A stretch of DNA of 64,000 bases, from positions 5,808-69,807 of the forward strand of contig JBOGVZ010000057.1 in assembly GCA_050692985.1 (NCBI GenBank), written 5' to 3'. Every line of letters begins with the position of its first letter. The stretch's first letter is position 1. This stretch comes from JBOGVZ01 sp050692985. GTDB lineage: Bacteria > Actinomycetota > UBA4738 > CALAEC01. The position numbers were made by a program, and so were the translations under genes. The notes under the pieces are model-generated. The model was not told where the DNA came from and made no database searches. It was given only the letters and a program-made list of their open reading frames with translations. This document shows positions 51,822 to 60,266 of the stretch, piece by piece.

Positions 51822-53215
51822 CCGGGACCAACCTCGCGGGCGGCGGTGCGGATGATCTCGACGGCCTCTTCGATGCGATCGCGGTGGGTGCGGTGGCTGA
51901 CGATGCACGCCCGCACGGTGAACCGGCCATCGATCATCGTGCTCGACAGGAACACCCGCTTCGATGCGTTGATCCGCTCCAGCAGTGCGTGGCTGGCTTC
52001 GTCGCCGGCGCGGGAGCGGAAGGCCACCACCGTGAGCTGGGGTTCCCACGGGACCTCGAGCTCGGGGACCTGGACCAGCTCCTCGTACAGGAACCGGGTC
52101 AGGTCCAGCTTCTCGTCCAGGGCGGCCCGGAACGCGGCGGCCCCGTGGAGCTTGAGGGGCAGCCACAGCCGGAGCCCCCGGAAGCTCCGGGACAGCTCGG
52201 GGGAGTAGTCGGTGAAGTTGGGGATCTCCTCCTCCGCGCCCAGGTCCTGCAGGTAGTCGGCCCCGACGGTGTGGGCGTCCCGGAGCCGGGCCCCGTGACG
52301 GACCAGCAGCGCCCCGGTGCCGTACGGCAGGAACATGGCCTTGTGGGGGTCGAGGGTGACCGAGTCGGACCTCTCGATGCCCTGGAACCACCGCCGTCCC
52401 CGCTCGGTCATCTGGAACGGCCCGCCGTAGGCCCCGTCCACGTGGACCCACAGGCCCTGATCCCGGGCGATGTCGATGACGTCGGCGATGGGGTCGATGG
52501 CCCCGGTGTTCGTGGTCCCGGCGCTGGGGACCACCAGGAAGGGCCGGCGCCCGTTCTCCCGGTCCTCCTTGACCATGGCCCGCAGGGCGTCGGGCTCCAT
52601 GCGGAGGGCCCCGTCGCGGGGGACGGTGCGCAGGGCCCGGGCCGGCAGGCCGGCCACCGTGGCCGCCTTGATGACCGAGGCGTGGGTCTGGTCGGTCAGG
52701 TAGGCGGTCCCCTCCAGGAAGTCCTCGCCCAGGAGGGCGTGCCGGGCGGAGACGATCGCGGACAGGATCGACAGCGAGCCGCCGGTGGTCAGCACCCCAC
52801 GGGCCTCCGCCGGGTAGCCGAACAGGTCGGCCAGCCACCGCACGGTCTGCCACTCCAGGTTGGCCAGCACCGGGGCCGGGGCCCACAGGCCCACGAACCG
52901 GTTCACCGCCGCGGCCAGGAACTCCGCCAGGGCGGCCGCATACAGCCCTCCACCGGGGATGTACGCCAGGTACCCCGGACCGGTGGTGTTGAACGCCTTC
53001 TCCGCGCCTCGGCCCACCACGTCCAGCAGGTCGGGGAACGGGGTCGGTCCCTCCGGCAGCGGCTCGCGGAGCTCCGCGGCCCGCTCCACCGCGCCCTCCA
53101 GGTCCGAGGCCGGCGCCCCCGGGAGGCCCTCGATGAACCCCTGGACGAAGGCCAGGGCCGCCTCCCCCATGCCCCGCATCTCCTCGGGGCCCGGCTCCAG
53201 GGGATGGGCGGGCAT
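51806..53215 (-). CDS. PLP-dependent group II amino acid decarboxylase
   Basis: 469 residues. TTGGSLSILSAIVSARHAL, the His of SDQTH-type region (TDQTHASVIKAA), VDGAYGG and the PLP lysine in TLDPHKAMFLPYG identify the aromatic-L-amino-acid/glutamate decarboxylase family. The enzyme would release CO2 from an amino acid; substrate not predictable. ATG 53215 lies two bases after the stop of the HesB-like gene, so the two are co-transcribed. Its 3' end overlaps the HARE-HTH gene by 16 bases. Confidence 0.9.
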   Translation of the reverse strand: MPAHPLEPGPEEMRGMGEAALAFVQGFIEGLPGAPASDLEGAVERAAELREPLPEGPTPFPDLLDVVGRGAEKAFNTTGPGYLAYIPGGGLYAAALAEFLAAAVNRFVGLWAPAPVLANLEWQTVRWLADLFGYPAEARGVLTTGGSLSILSAIVSARHALLGEDFLEGTAYLTDQTHASVIKAATVAGLPARALRTVPRDGALRMEPDALRAMVKEDRENGRRPFLVVPSAGTTNTGAIDPIADVIDIARDQGLWVHVDGAYGGPFQMTERGRRWFQGIERSDSVTLDPHKAMFLPYGTGALLVRHGARLRDAHTVGADYLQDLGAEEEIPNFTDYSPELSRSFRGLRLWLPLKLHGAAAFRAALDEKLDLTRFLYEELVQVPELEVPWEPQLTVVAFRSRAGDEASHALLERINASKRVFLSSTMIDGRFTVRACIVSHRTHRDRIEEAVEIIRTAAREVGPGQRNA

Positions 53216-53217
53216 GC

Positions 53218-53499
53218 TCAGTGCTCCGGCCGGACGTTCGGCGCCGAGCCCGGGGGCTTGAGCACGACCTGGTCGTGTGGTTCCGTGATGTCCACCACGC
53301 CTTCCAGGCCCGCCTCGACGTACAGGGTCATCTCCCCCAGCTCGATCGCCTGGTCGCCGGGCTCGGGGGCCTCGGCCAGCCGGGCCTCGACGCCGGGGCC
53401 CCCTCGGACCAGCCGGATCACGGTCCCGGGGTTGAAGCGCCGGGCGGCCGCCTGGGAGCGGTTGAGGATGTCCCTGGCCCAGTCGGTGACCTCGATCAT
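53218..53499 (-). CDS. HesB/IscA-fold protein lacking cysteines
   Basis: 93 residues. EVTDWARDILNRSQAAARRF and VIRLVRGGPGVEARL with a later GVVDIT strand suggest the A-type Fe-S carrier fold. However, no cysteine occurs anywhere, so it cannot hold a cluster as IscA does. It may bind another ligand or regulate. It is coupled to the PLP decarboxylase gene downstream. The assignment is moderate. Confidence 0.65.
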   Translation of the reverse strand: MIEVTDWARDILNRSQAAARRFNPGTVIRLVRGGPGVEARLAEAPEPGDQAIELGEMTLYVEAGLEGVVDITEPHDQVVLKPPGSAPNVRPEH

Positions 53500-53601
53500 C
53501 GGGCGCCCAGCCTACCGATATCCTGGCCGTGTGGACGAGTAGATTGGAGTTACCCTTGTCGTTCTCGCTGAAGGCCACGAAGCCGACCTGAGGAGCCAGC
53601 C

Positions 53602-53805
53602 ATGTGCCGAAGCATCAAGACCCTCCGCCGCCCGGATGAGCGAGCCACCCAGGAGGAGATCCGAGCGGCGGCCCTCCAGTACGTCCGCAAGGTGAGCGGC
53701 TACCGGGAACCGTCCCGGAGGAACGCGGAGGCGTTCCAAGCTGCCGTGGACGAGGTGGCCGAAGCCTCTCGCCGCCTCCTCGATACGGTGTCCCTGCCCC
53801 GCTGA
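53602..53805 (+). CDS. DUF2277 family small protein
   Basis: 67 residues, full length for the family. The N-terminal MCRSIKTLRRP with the invariant early Cys, ATQEEIRAAALQYVRKVSGYREPS and the C-terminal VDEVAEASRRLLD are family hallmarks. The function is unknown. ATG 53602 is preceded by GAGGAG. The gene lies upstream of lon with an 83-base gap. Confidence 0.88.
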   Translation: MCRSIKTLRRPDERATQEEIRAAALQYVRKVSGYREPSRRNAEAFQAAVDEVAEASRRLLDTVSLPR

Positions 53806-53841
53806 GGACCCGGTCCGCGAGAAGGGAATAGGGCCCCGCGC

Positions 53842-53864
53842 TATACTGTTGTTGCGCAGACAAC
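53842..53864 (+). promoter_or_regulatory. Candidate lon promoter with inverted repeat
   Basis: TATACT (53842-53847) is a strong -10. Immediately downstream lies GTTGT-N7-ACAAC (53848-53852 and 53860-53864), an inverted repeat covering the transcription start. This would suit a repressor or heat-shock-type regulator acting on lon. No good -35 is visible. Confidence 0.45.
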
Positions 53865-53888
53865 CTTTGTCGGCGCAAGGAGACAGCG

Positions 53889-56225
53889 ATGGCCGAGCTG
53901 AAGACCGAGGTCCTTCCCCTGCTTCCCCTGACCACCGGCGTGGTCCTGCCGGGCATGGTGGTCACGCTCACGGTTGAGAGCGACGATGCCCGCCGGGCGA
54001 TCGATGCCGCCCGCGACGCCGACGGCACCCTGCTGCTCGTGCCTCGCGTGGACGGCCGGTACGCTCGGATCGGGACGGTGGCCACCCTGGAGGAGATCGG
54101 CCGCCTGCCGAACGGCGTGGAGGCCCTGGTGATCCGGGGCCTGCACCGGGCCGTGGTGGGGACGGGGGTGCCCGGCACGGGGGAGGCCACGTGGGTGCAG
54201 GTGGAGCCCTCCCCCGACCCCGACGACGCCTCGCCCCGAGCTTACGAGCTGGCCCGCGAGTACCGGGCCACCGTGGAGAGCATCGTGGAGGCCCGAGGGG
54301 TGCCGCAGGTGGCCGAGGTGCTGCGAGGGATCACCGAGCCCGGCGCCCTGGCAGACACCGCCGGGTACTCGCCGGACCTGACCTTCGAGCAGAAGGTCGA
54401 GGTCCTGGAGACGCTCGACGTCGAGGCCCGCCTGGAGAGGGTGGTGGCCTGGGCCAGGGAGAGCCTGGCCGAGATCTCCCTCAAGGAGAAGATCCGCGAC
54501 GACGTGCGGGACGGCATGGAGAAGACCCAGCGCGAGTTCCTGCTGCGCCAGCAGATGGAGGCGATCCGTAAGGAGCTCGGCGAGGGCGAGGACGACGTGG
54601 TGGCCGAGTACCGCACCAAGATCGAGGAAGCAGGGATGCCCGAAGCCGTCCGGAAGGAGGCCGAGCGGGAGCTGGGTCGCCTGGAGCGGACCTCCGAGCA
54701 GAGCCCCGAGTATGGCTGGATCCGTACCTACCTCGATTGGATGACCGAGCTTCCGTGGAGCACCCGCACCGAGGACCGGCTCGAGATCCCCGAGGCCCGG
54801 CGGATCCTCGACGAGGACCACACCGGCCTGGAGGACGTCAAGGACCGCATCATCGAGTACCTGGCCGTCCGCAAGCTGCGGGAGGACCGTGGCCTGGGCC
54901 AGGCCATCGGGCGCGGGTCGGGGGCCATCCTCACGCTGATCGGCCCTCCGGGGGTGGGCAAGACCTCCCTGGGCGAGTCGGTGGCCCGGGCCCTGGGCCG
55001 GAAGTTCGTGCGGGTCTCGCTGGGTGGGATCCACGACGAGGCTGAGATCCGCGGCCACCGCCGGACCTACGTCGGCGCCCTGCCGGGCCGCATCGTGCGG
55101 GCCCTCAAGGAGGCCGGCACCAAGAACCCGGTGTTCATGCTCGACGAGATCGACAAGGTCGGTTCCGACTGGCGGGGCGATCCCTCCAGCGCGCTGCTCG
55201 AGGTGCTGGACCCGGCGCAGAACCACTCGTTCCGGGACCACTACCTGGAGGTGGACCTCGACCTGTCCGAGGTCCTGTTCATCACCACCGGGAACGTCGC
55301 CGAGACGGTCCCCGGCCCGCTGCTCGACCGGATGGAGATCATCCGCCTGGACGGCTACATCCTCGACGAGAAGGTGGCCATCGCCCGGGACCACCTGATC
55401 GGCCGCCAGCTCGAGCGCACCGGCCTCATCCCGGACGAGGTGACGTTCACCGAGGCGGCCCTGCGACGGGTGATCGAGGAGCACACCCGGGAGGCCGGCG
55501 TGCGGAACCTGGAGCGGGAGATTGGCAAGGTGCTCCGAAAGGTGGCCACGAAGATCGCCGCCGGGGAGGTGACCCCCCCGGTGACGGTGGACGCCGACGA
55601 CGTGCGGAGCTACCTCGGTCGGCAGAAGTTCTTCTTCGAGGCCGCGGAACGCACCTCGGTGCCCGGCGTGGCCACCGGCCTGGCGGTCACGGGCACCGGC
55701 GGCGACGTGCTGTTCATCGAAGCCACGGCCATGGACGGCGAGCCGGGGCTGACGCTCACCGGCCAGCTCGGCGATGTCATGAAGGAGTCGGGGCAGATCG
55801 CGCTGTCGTATGTGCGCTCGCACGCCGGGGACCTGGGCGTCGACCCGGCCTCGCTGAACCGCAGGTACCACGTGCACGTCCCGGCCGGCGCGGTGCCCAA
55901 GGACGGGCCCAGCGCCGGCGTGGCCATGACCACCGCGCTGGCCAGCCTGCTGTCCGGGCGGCCGGTGCGGAGCACCGTGGGCATGACCGGCGAGGTCACC
56001 CTCCAGGGGAAGGTGCTTCCGATCGGCGGCGTCAAGCAGAAGGTTCTGGCGGCCCACCGGGCCGGGCTCAAGGAGGTCATCCTGCCGCGGCGGAACGAGG
56101 GAGACCTGGACGACGTCCCGGACCAGGTCCGTGAGGAGCTAGCGTTCCACCTGGTGGACGGGATCGACGAGGTTCTGCGACTGGCCCTCGAAGCGGCCGG
56201 CCAGCGTGACAGGGAGGTGGCGTGA
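53889..56225 (+). CDS. lon: ATP-dependent Lon protease
   Basis: 778 residues. The N-terminal substrate-binding region has VLPLLPLTTGVVLPGM. The AAA domain has Walker A GPPGVGKTSLGES (near residue 350) and Walker B VFMLDEIDKVG. The protease domain has the Ser-Lys dyad, Ser675 in KDGPSAG and Lys716 in GGVKQK. It degrades misfolded and regulatory proteins. ATG 53889 has AAGGAG upstream. The DoxX gene start touches its stop. Confidence 0.97.
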   Translation: MAELKTEVLPLLPLTTGVVLPGMVVTLTVESDDARRAIDAARDADGTLLLVPRVDGRYARIGTVATLEEIGRLPNGVEALVIRGLHRAVVGTGVPGTGEATWVQVEPSPDPDDASPRAYELAREYRATVESIVEARGVPQVAEVLRGITEPGALADTAGYSPDLTFEQKVEVLETLDVEARLERVVAWARESLAEISLKEKIRDDVRDGMEKTQREFLLRQQMEAIRKELGEGEDDVVAEYRTKIEEAGMPEAVRKEAERELGRLERTSEQSPEYGWIRTYLDWMTELPWSTRTEDRLEIPEARRILDEDHTGLEDVKDRIIEYLAVRKLREDRGLGQAIGRGSGAILTLIGPPGVGKTSLGESVARALGRKFVRVSLGGIHDEAEIRGHRRTYVGALPGRIVRALKEAGTKNPVFMLDEIDKVGSDWRGDPSSALLEVLDPAQNHSFRDHYLEVDLDLSEVLFITTGNVAETVPGPLLDRMEIIRLDGYILDEKVAIARDHLIGRQLERTGLIPDEVTFTEAALRRVIEEHTREAGVRNLEREIGKVLRKVATKIAAGEVTPPVTVDADDVRSYLGRQKFFFEAAERTSVPGVATGLAVTGTGGDVLFIEATAMDGEPGLTLTGQLGDVMKESGQIALSYVRSHAGDLGVDPASLNRRYHVHVPAGAVPKDGPSAGVAMTTALASLLSGRPVRSTVGMTGEVTLQGKVLPIGGVKQKVLAAHRAGLKEVILPRRNEGDLDDVPDQVREELAFHLVDGIDEVLRLALEAAGQRDREVA

Positions 56226-56656
56226 TGAGTGACGCGGCAGGGATCCTGGTCCTGATCGGCCGGATCCTGTTCTCGGTGTTCTTCATCTTCGCGGGGCTGG
56301 GGTTCCACGTGGCCAAGAGCAAGATGGCGGAGGGATACGCGGGGCAGTCGGGATTCCCCTTCCCTTCCCTGACGGGGTGGCCCACCGGCCTGTGGATGAC
56401 CGCGGGGGCGCTTTCGGTCTCGCTCGGGATCTGGCCCGACGTCGGCGCGCTGATGATCGCGGCGTTCGTGATCCCAGCCGCGCTGTACTTCCACACCTTC
56501 TGGAAGATCGACGACCCCATGCAGAAGCAGACCCAGCAGGCGTACTTCTTCCGCAACGTCATCGCCCTGGGCGGCGTCCTGCTGATGGTGGGGTTCTTCG
56601 CCGCGGTGGGCTCCGGGCTCCGCTACGCGATCACCGAGCCCCTCTTCAGCTTCTAG
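56225..56656 (+). CDS. DoxX-family membrane protein
   Basis: 143 residues with four predicted helices. LIGRILFSVFFIFAGLGF is the DoxX opening, and the Trp-rich FPFPSLTGWPTGLWMTAGA follows. The family includes thiosulfate:quinone oxidoreductase subunits and many proteins of unknown role. ATG 56225 overlaps the lon stop by one base; GGGAGG lies upstream within lon. Co-transcription with lon is likely. Confidence 0.82.
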   Translation: MSDAAGILVLIGRILFSVFFIFAGLGFHVAKSKMAEGYAGQSGFPFPSLTGWPTGLWMTAGALSVSLGIWPDVGALMIAAFVIPAALYFHTFWKIDDPMQKQTQQAYFFRNVIALGGVLLMVGFFAAVGSGLRYAITEPLFSF

Positions 56657-56722
56657 GACCCCGGGGGGCAGCCCGCGGGATCGGGTCGCCGCTCTCGGCT
56701 CGTCCGGGCTACGCTCCGCACC

Positions 56723-58067
56723 GTGGACCCGCCCGAGACCCGCTACACCAGCGTCGGGGACTCGCAGGTCGCGTACCAGGTCTTCGGCGACGGGCCCGAC
56801 GTGGTGTTCTCGTTCGGGTTCCTCAACCATATCGACTACCGGTGGGATGATCCTGGCTTCTCTCGATTCATGCGGCGGATGGCGTCCTTCGCGCGGGTGG
56901 TCATCTTCGACCGTCGGGGGACCGGTGCCTCGGACCCGCTGCCCGAGGCCGCCGGCCCGTCCTGGGAGGGTTGGGTGGATGACCTCGACGCGGTGCTCGA
57001 GGTCACCGGCTCCGAACGGGCCGCCATCGTCGGAGTTGCGGATGCGGGAGCCATGGCCGTCCTCTTCGCGGCCACCTACCCGGACCGGGTGGCGTCCCTC
57101 ATCCTCACCATCACCGCTGCCGCCGCCAGGTCCGTGCCGGGGTACGCGTTCGGCATCCCGGCCGAGAAGGAGGAGCTGTTCCTCAGCCTGATCGAGGAGT
57201 CGTGGGGCAAGGAGGACGGACGCCTGGTCTCGCTGATGGTTCCGGACCGGGCCGACGACCCGGAGTTCGTCCGCTGGTACGCCAAGCTTCAGCGGGCCAG
57301 TTCCACGCCCCGCCGGGCGGTCGAGTCGGCGCGGTGGATCTTCGACATCGATGTGCGCCACGCGTTGCCAATGATCCGGGTCCCGACCCTGGTGGTGGGC
57401 CTGAGCGAGGACGCGTTTGTGCCGGTCGATGCCTCGCGCTACCTGGCCGAGCACATCGAAGACGCCAAGCTCCTGCTCCTGAAGGGCCGAAACAGCGGTG
57501 CCTCGTGGCTGAACGAGTCGGACCGGTACCTGGCGGCCATCGAGGAGCACGTCACCGGGAAGCATCACCCAGTCGAGCCCGACCGGGTGCTGGCCACCGT
57601 CCTGCTGACCGACATCGTTGGATCCACCGAGCTCGCGTCCCGGCACGGCGACCGACGGTGGCGGGAACTCCTCGATCGTCATGACCGGTTGGCCGGCCGC
57701 CACGTCGACCGCTTCGGCGGACGCCTGGTGAAGAGCATGGGCGACGGTGTCCTGGCGACGTTCGACGGTCCCGCCCGCGCCGTCCGCGCGGCGGCCGAGC
57801 TTTCCGATGAGTTGCAGCGCTTCCGGCATCGCGATCCGGAGCGGGCTGCATGCCGGCGAGGTGGAGCTCCGAGGCGAGGACATCGGCGGGATCGCCGTGC
57901 ACATCGCCGCGCGAGTGATTGACCTGGCCCGGCCCGGCGAGATCCTGGTGAGCTCGACCGTGAAGGGCCTCGTCGCCGGCTCGGGCTTGATGTTCGAGGA
58001 TCGGGGCGTGCACACGTTGAAGGGCATCCCCGACGACTGGCCCCTCCACGCCCTCGTTCGAGCCTGA
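56723..58067 (+). CDS. Alpha/beta hydrolase-adenylate cyclase fusion, frameshifted
   Basis: The N-terminal hydrolase-like domain (FDRRGTGASDPLP, and SERAAIVGVADAGAMAVLFAA where Asp replaces the usual nucleophile Ser) is followed by a class III cyclase domain with VLLTDIVGSTELA and KSMGDGVLATFDGP. After DELQRF the frame changes: the conserved GIAIRSGLHAGEVE, GGIAVHIAARV and LVSSTVKGLVAGSG lie one frame over and end at 58067. Reading TTCGGC instead of TTCCGGC at 57821-57827 would restore one protein of about 447 residues. As written, the first frame stops at 57922. GTG 56723 has TACGCT seven bases upstream and no Shine-Dalgarno. It may be a pseudogene or carry a sequence error. Confidence 0.8.
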
Positions 58068-58107
58068 GCGATGCGCCCCGTCATCGCCACTCGCTAGACT
58101 GGCTGGC

Positions 58108-58575
58108 ATGCTCGCCGAGGGAACCGTCGCGCCCGAGTTCACCCTTCCGGACCAGCACGGCAACACGGTGACGCTCGCGGACCTCCGGGGCCGGTGGGTG
58201 ATGCTGTGGTGGTACGTGGAGGCCGACACCGCGGGGTGAACGATCGAGGGGCAGGGGCTCCGTGACCGAGCCCCCCGGTTCGAGGAGGCGGGCGTGGAGG
58301 TCATCGGGGCCTCCTTCGACCCTCCCGAGGCCAACCGGACGTTCGCCGAGAAGCACGACCTCCCGTTCCGCCTCCTGTCCGACGTGGACACGAAGGTCGG
58401 CCAGGCCTACGAGGTCAAACGTGCCCCCGAGGAGCCCAGCCCCGAGTGGCCCAAGCGGCGGACCTACCTGATCGACCCCGAGGGCGTGATCCGCAAGGCG
58501 TACCGGGTCCGCGACGTCACCGCTCACCCCGACGAGGTCCTGCGTGATCTGGCCGAGCTCGGCGTGGCCTCGTGA
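58108..58575 (+). CDS. Selenocysteine peroxiredoxin (BCP/AhpC-TSA type)
   Basis: 155 residues if TGA 58237-58239 is read as selenocysteine (Sec44). The frame runs MLAEGTVAPEFTLPDQHGN, WVMLWWYVEADTAG, then TGA, then TIEGQGLRDR, VIGASFDPPEANRTFAEKH and YLIDPEGVIRKAYRV. In BCP-type peroxiredoxins the peroxidatic Cys sits exactly in TPGCT, the place of the TGA. No Cys occurs in the whole protein, so it would be a one-Sec enzyme reducing peroxides. A SECIS-like hairpin follows. ATG 58108 has TAGACT seven bases upstream. A normal caller would report only the part after the stop. Confidence 0.85.
58237..58274 (+). promoter_or_regulatory. Bacterial SECIS-like element of the peroxiredoxin
   Basis: Downstream of TGA 58237-58239, GGGGCTC (58254-58260) pairs perfectly with GAGCCCC (58268-58274), leaving the loop CGTGACC. 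The loop starts 21 bases after the TGA and has G-U at positions two and three, matching the general bacterial SECIS rules (G early in the apical loop, loop about 16-37 bases from the UGA). Confidence 0.8.
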
Positions 58576-58674
58576 TCGCTCTCAAGCCCTGACGGCGGGA
58601 AAGCGCGGCGACCTGCTCCCTCGTCGGTCGCCGGGACTTCGGGGCCATGTCGGCCCGAGGCTACACTCGTCACC

Positions 58675-59508
58675 ATGCCGGAGCTTCCCGAGGTCCAGGC
58701 CCTGGCCGAGCGGCTCGACGTCCTGCTGTCGGGGGCCACGCTGACGGGAGCGGACCCGCTCCAGTTCTCCGGGCTGAAGACCTACGAGCCGTCTCCCGAG
58801 TCGACGTTCGGCCGCACCCTGGCAGCGGTGGGCCGTCGGGGCAAGTACCTGGTCCTGGAGCTCGGCGGCCCTCGCATCCTCGTCCACCTCTCGCAGGGCG
58901 GGCGGATCGCCGTGGAGGACCCGCCCAAGGCCACCCGCCCCCGGGGTGGGGTGGTCCGCTTCGCCTTCGAGGGCCGGCCCTCCGTGCTGGTCAAGGAGTT
59001 CGGCACGGAGCGCCGGGCGGGATGGTGGATCCTGGGCCCCGGAGACCAGGGTCCCCTGGCGAAGCTCGGTCCCGAACCTGACTCCGAGGCCTTCGCCGAG
59101 CTCCTCCTCCGCGGGGACGACCGCCGCCGGGTCCACACGATCCTCCGCGACCAGCGAACCGTGGCCGGGATCGGCCGGGGGTACTCAGACGACATCCTGC
59201 ACCGGGCCCGGCTCTCACCGTACGCCGCGCTGGCCTCGCTCGAGGAGACGGACCGCCGCCGCCTGCTGGACGCCGTCCGGGACGTCCTCGACGAGGCCCT
59301 GGAGGTCGAGCGGCGGCGCACCGGCGGCCTGCCCACCAAGCTCGGCGACCACTTCACGGTCCACGGCCGGTACGGGCATCCCTGCCCGCGGTGCGGGGGC
59401 GATCTCCGGCGGGTGTCGTACGAGTCCCACGAGGTGACGTACTGCCCGGCGTGCCAGACGGGCGGCAAGGTCCTGGCCGATCGCCGCCTGTCCCGCCTGA
59501 TCCGCTAA
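58675..59508 (+). CDS. Fpg/Nei-family DNA glycosylase
   Basis: 277 residues. The catalytic N-terminus PELPEVQ (Pro2, Glu3), the H2TH region with TVAGIGRGYSDDILHRARLSP, and a C-terminal zinc finger (HPCPRCGGDLRR and YCPACQTGG) are intact. It excises oxidised bases and nicks the strand. Whether it acts as MutM or as an Nei homologue is not certain. There is no Shine-Dalgarno; TACACT lies seven bases before ATG 58675. It follows the peroxiredoxin, giving a loose oxidative-damage neighbourhood. Confidence 0.93.
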   Translation: MPELPEVQALAERLDVLLSGATLTGADPLQFSGLKTYEPSPESTFGRTLAAVGRRGKYLVLELGGPRILVHLSQGGRIAVEDPPKATRPRGGVVRFAFEGRPSVLVKEFGTERRAGWWILGPGDQGPLAKLGPEPDSEAFAELLLRGDDRRRVHTILRDQRTVAGIGRGYSDDILHRARLSPYAALASLEETDRRRLLDAVRDVLDEALEVERRRTGGLPTKLGDHFTVHGRYGHPCPRCGGDLRRVSYESHEVTYCPACQTGGKVLADRRLSRLIR

Positions 59509-59975
59509 CCGGAGGGTCCGGCCTCGGGGTCGGGGGCCTCCAGGGCATCGAGGGTTCGGCGGAGGCGCTTCCGCAGCTCCTGCCGCCCCGCCAGGCGCAT
59601 CATCAGGACCAGGAAGCGCCCCTTGAAGCCCTTGTCAACTCGGTGGGTGGTCCAGTGCACGGTCGAGCCTCCCACTTCCCGGGGGGCGGCCCGCAGCTCC
59701 CACGAGCTGCCGGTTCCGAACACGTTGGAGTCCTGGACCTCCGCCCGGACCACGCCCGGCGTGGACCAGTCATAGCGCTCCCGGGCCCAGATCCCGCCCA
59801 GGGTCCGTTCGCCCTCCGTGACCTCCGCCCAGGTGTCGCCGGCCCCATGGACCCGGTACACGTTGGGGTCGATGTCCGCCCACCGCTCCGGGCGGCGCTC
59901 CGAGAAGTCGGTGGCCGCCGCCAGGATCCTCTCGGACGGGACCGGTGTGTCCATCGTGAACGTGATCTCCAACAT
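59505..59975 (-). CDS. SRPBCC-family protein
   Basis: 156 residues. EITFTMDTPVPSERILAAATDFSERRPERWADIDPNVYRVH and the C-terminal helix with LRKRLRRTLDALE fit a START-like ligand-binding fold. ATG 59975 is preceded by AGGAGGGAG. The stop overlaps the end of the glycosylase gene by four bases. The ligand is unknown. Confidence 0.78.
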   Translation of the reverse strand: MLEITFTMDTPVPSERILAAATDFSERRPERWADIDPNVYRVHGAGDTWAEVTEGERTLGGIWARERYDWSTPGVVRAEVQDSNVFGTGSSWELRAAPREVGGSTVHWTTHRVDKGFKGRFLVLMMRLAGRQELRKRLRRTLDALEAPDPEAGPSG

Positions 59976-60116
59976 CGGCCACTCCCTCCTCGGACGCCAC
60001 CATGGCCCATATCTGGCTGCCCCGCATCGGTTGGGCTACCCATTTGGTTGTTCCGCGAGCATGTCGGCATCCCCCTGTAGGGTTGCTCTGAGCCCGATCC
60101 TCCCTCCGGGCAGGAC

Positions 60117-60260
60117 CTGCTCGACCTGGAACGTCGCCTCGAGGCACGGATCGTCGGGGAGCTCAAGGCCTACACGCTGCGGACGATCCTGGTCGCCAAC
60201 GTGGCGATGGCCGGTGCCTTCGCCGGCGTCGCCTTCACCGCCGCCGGCATCGGCTCGTAG
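60117..60260 (+). CDS. Small coiled-coil/membrane peptide, no canonical start
   Basis: The frame reads LLDLERRLEARIVGELKAYTLRTILVANVAMAGAFAGVAFTAAGIGS, a short amphipathic helix then one membrane segment. It looks like the tail of small coiled-coil membrane proteins. No ATG, GTG or TTG occurs between the preceding in-frame stop (60078) and CTG 60117. It may use CTG, be a broken remnant, or not be translated. Confidence 0.25.
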   Translation: MLDLERRLEARIVGELKAYTLRTILVANVAMAGAFAGVAFTAAGIGS

Positions 60261-60266
60261 GGCCGC

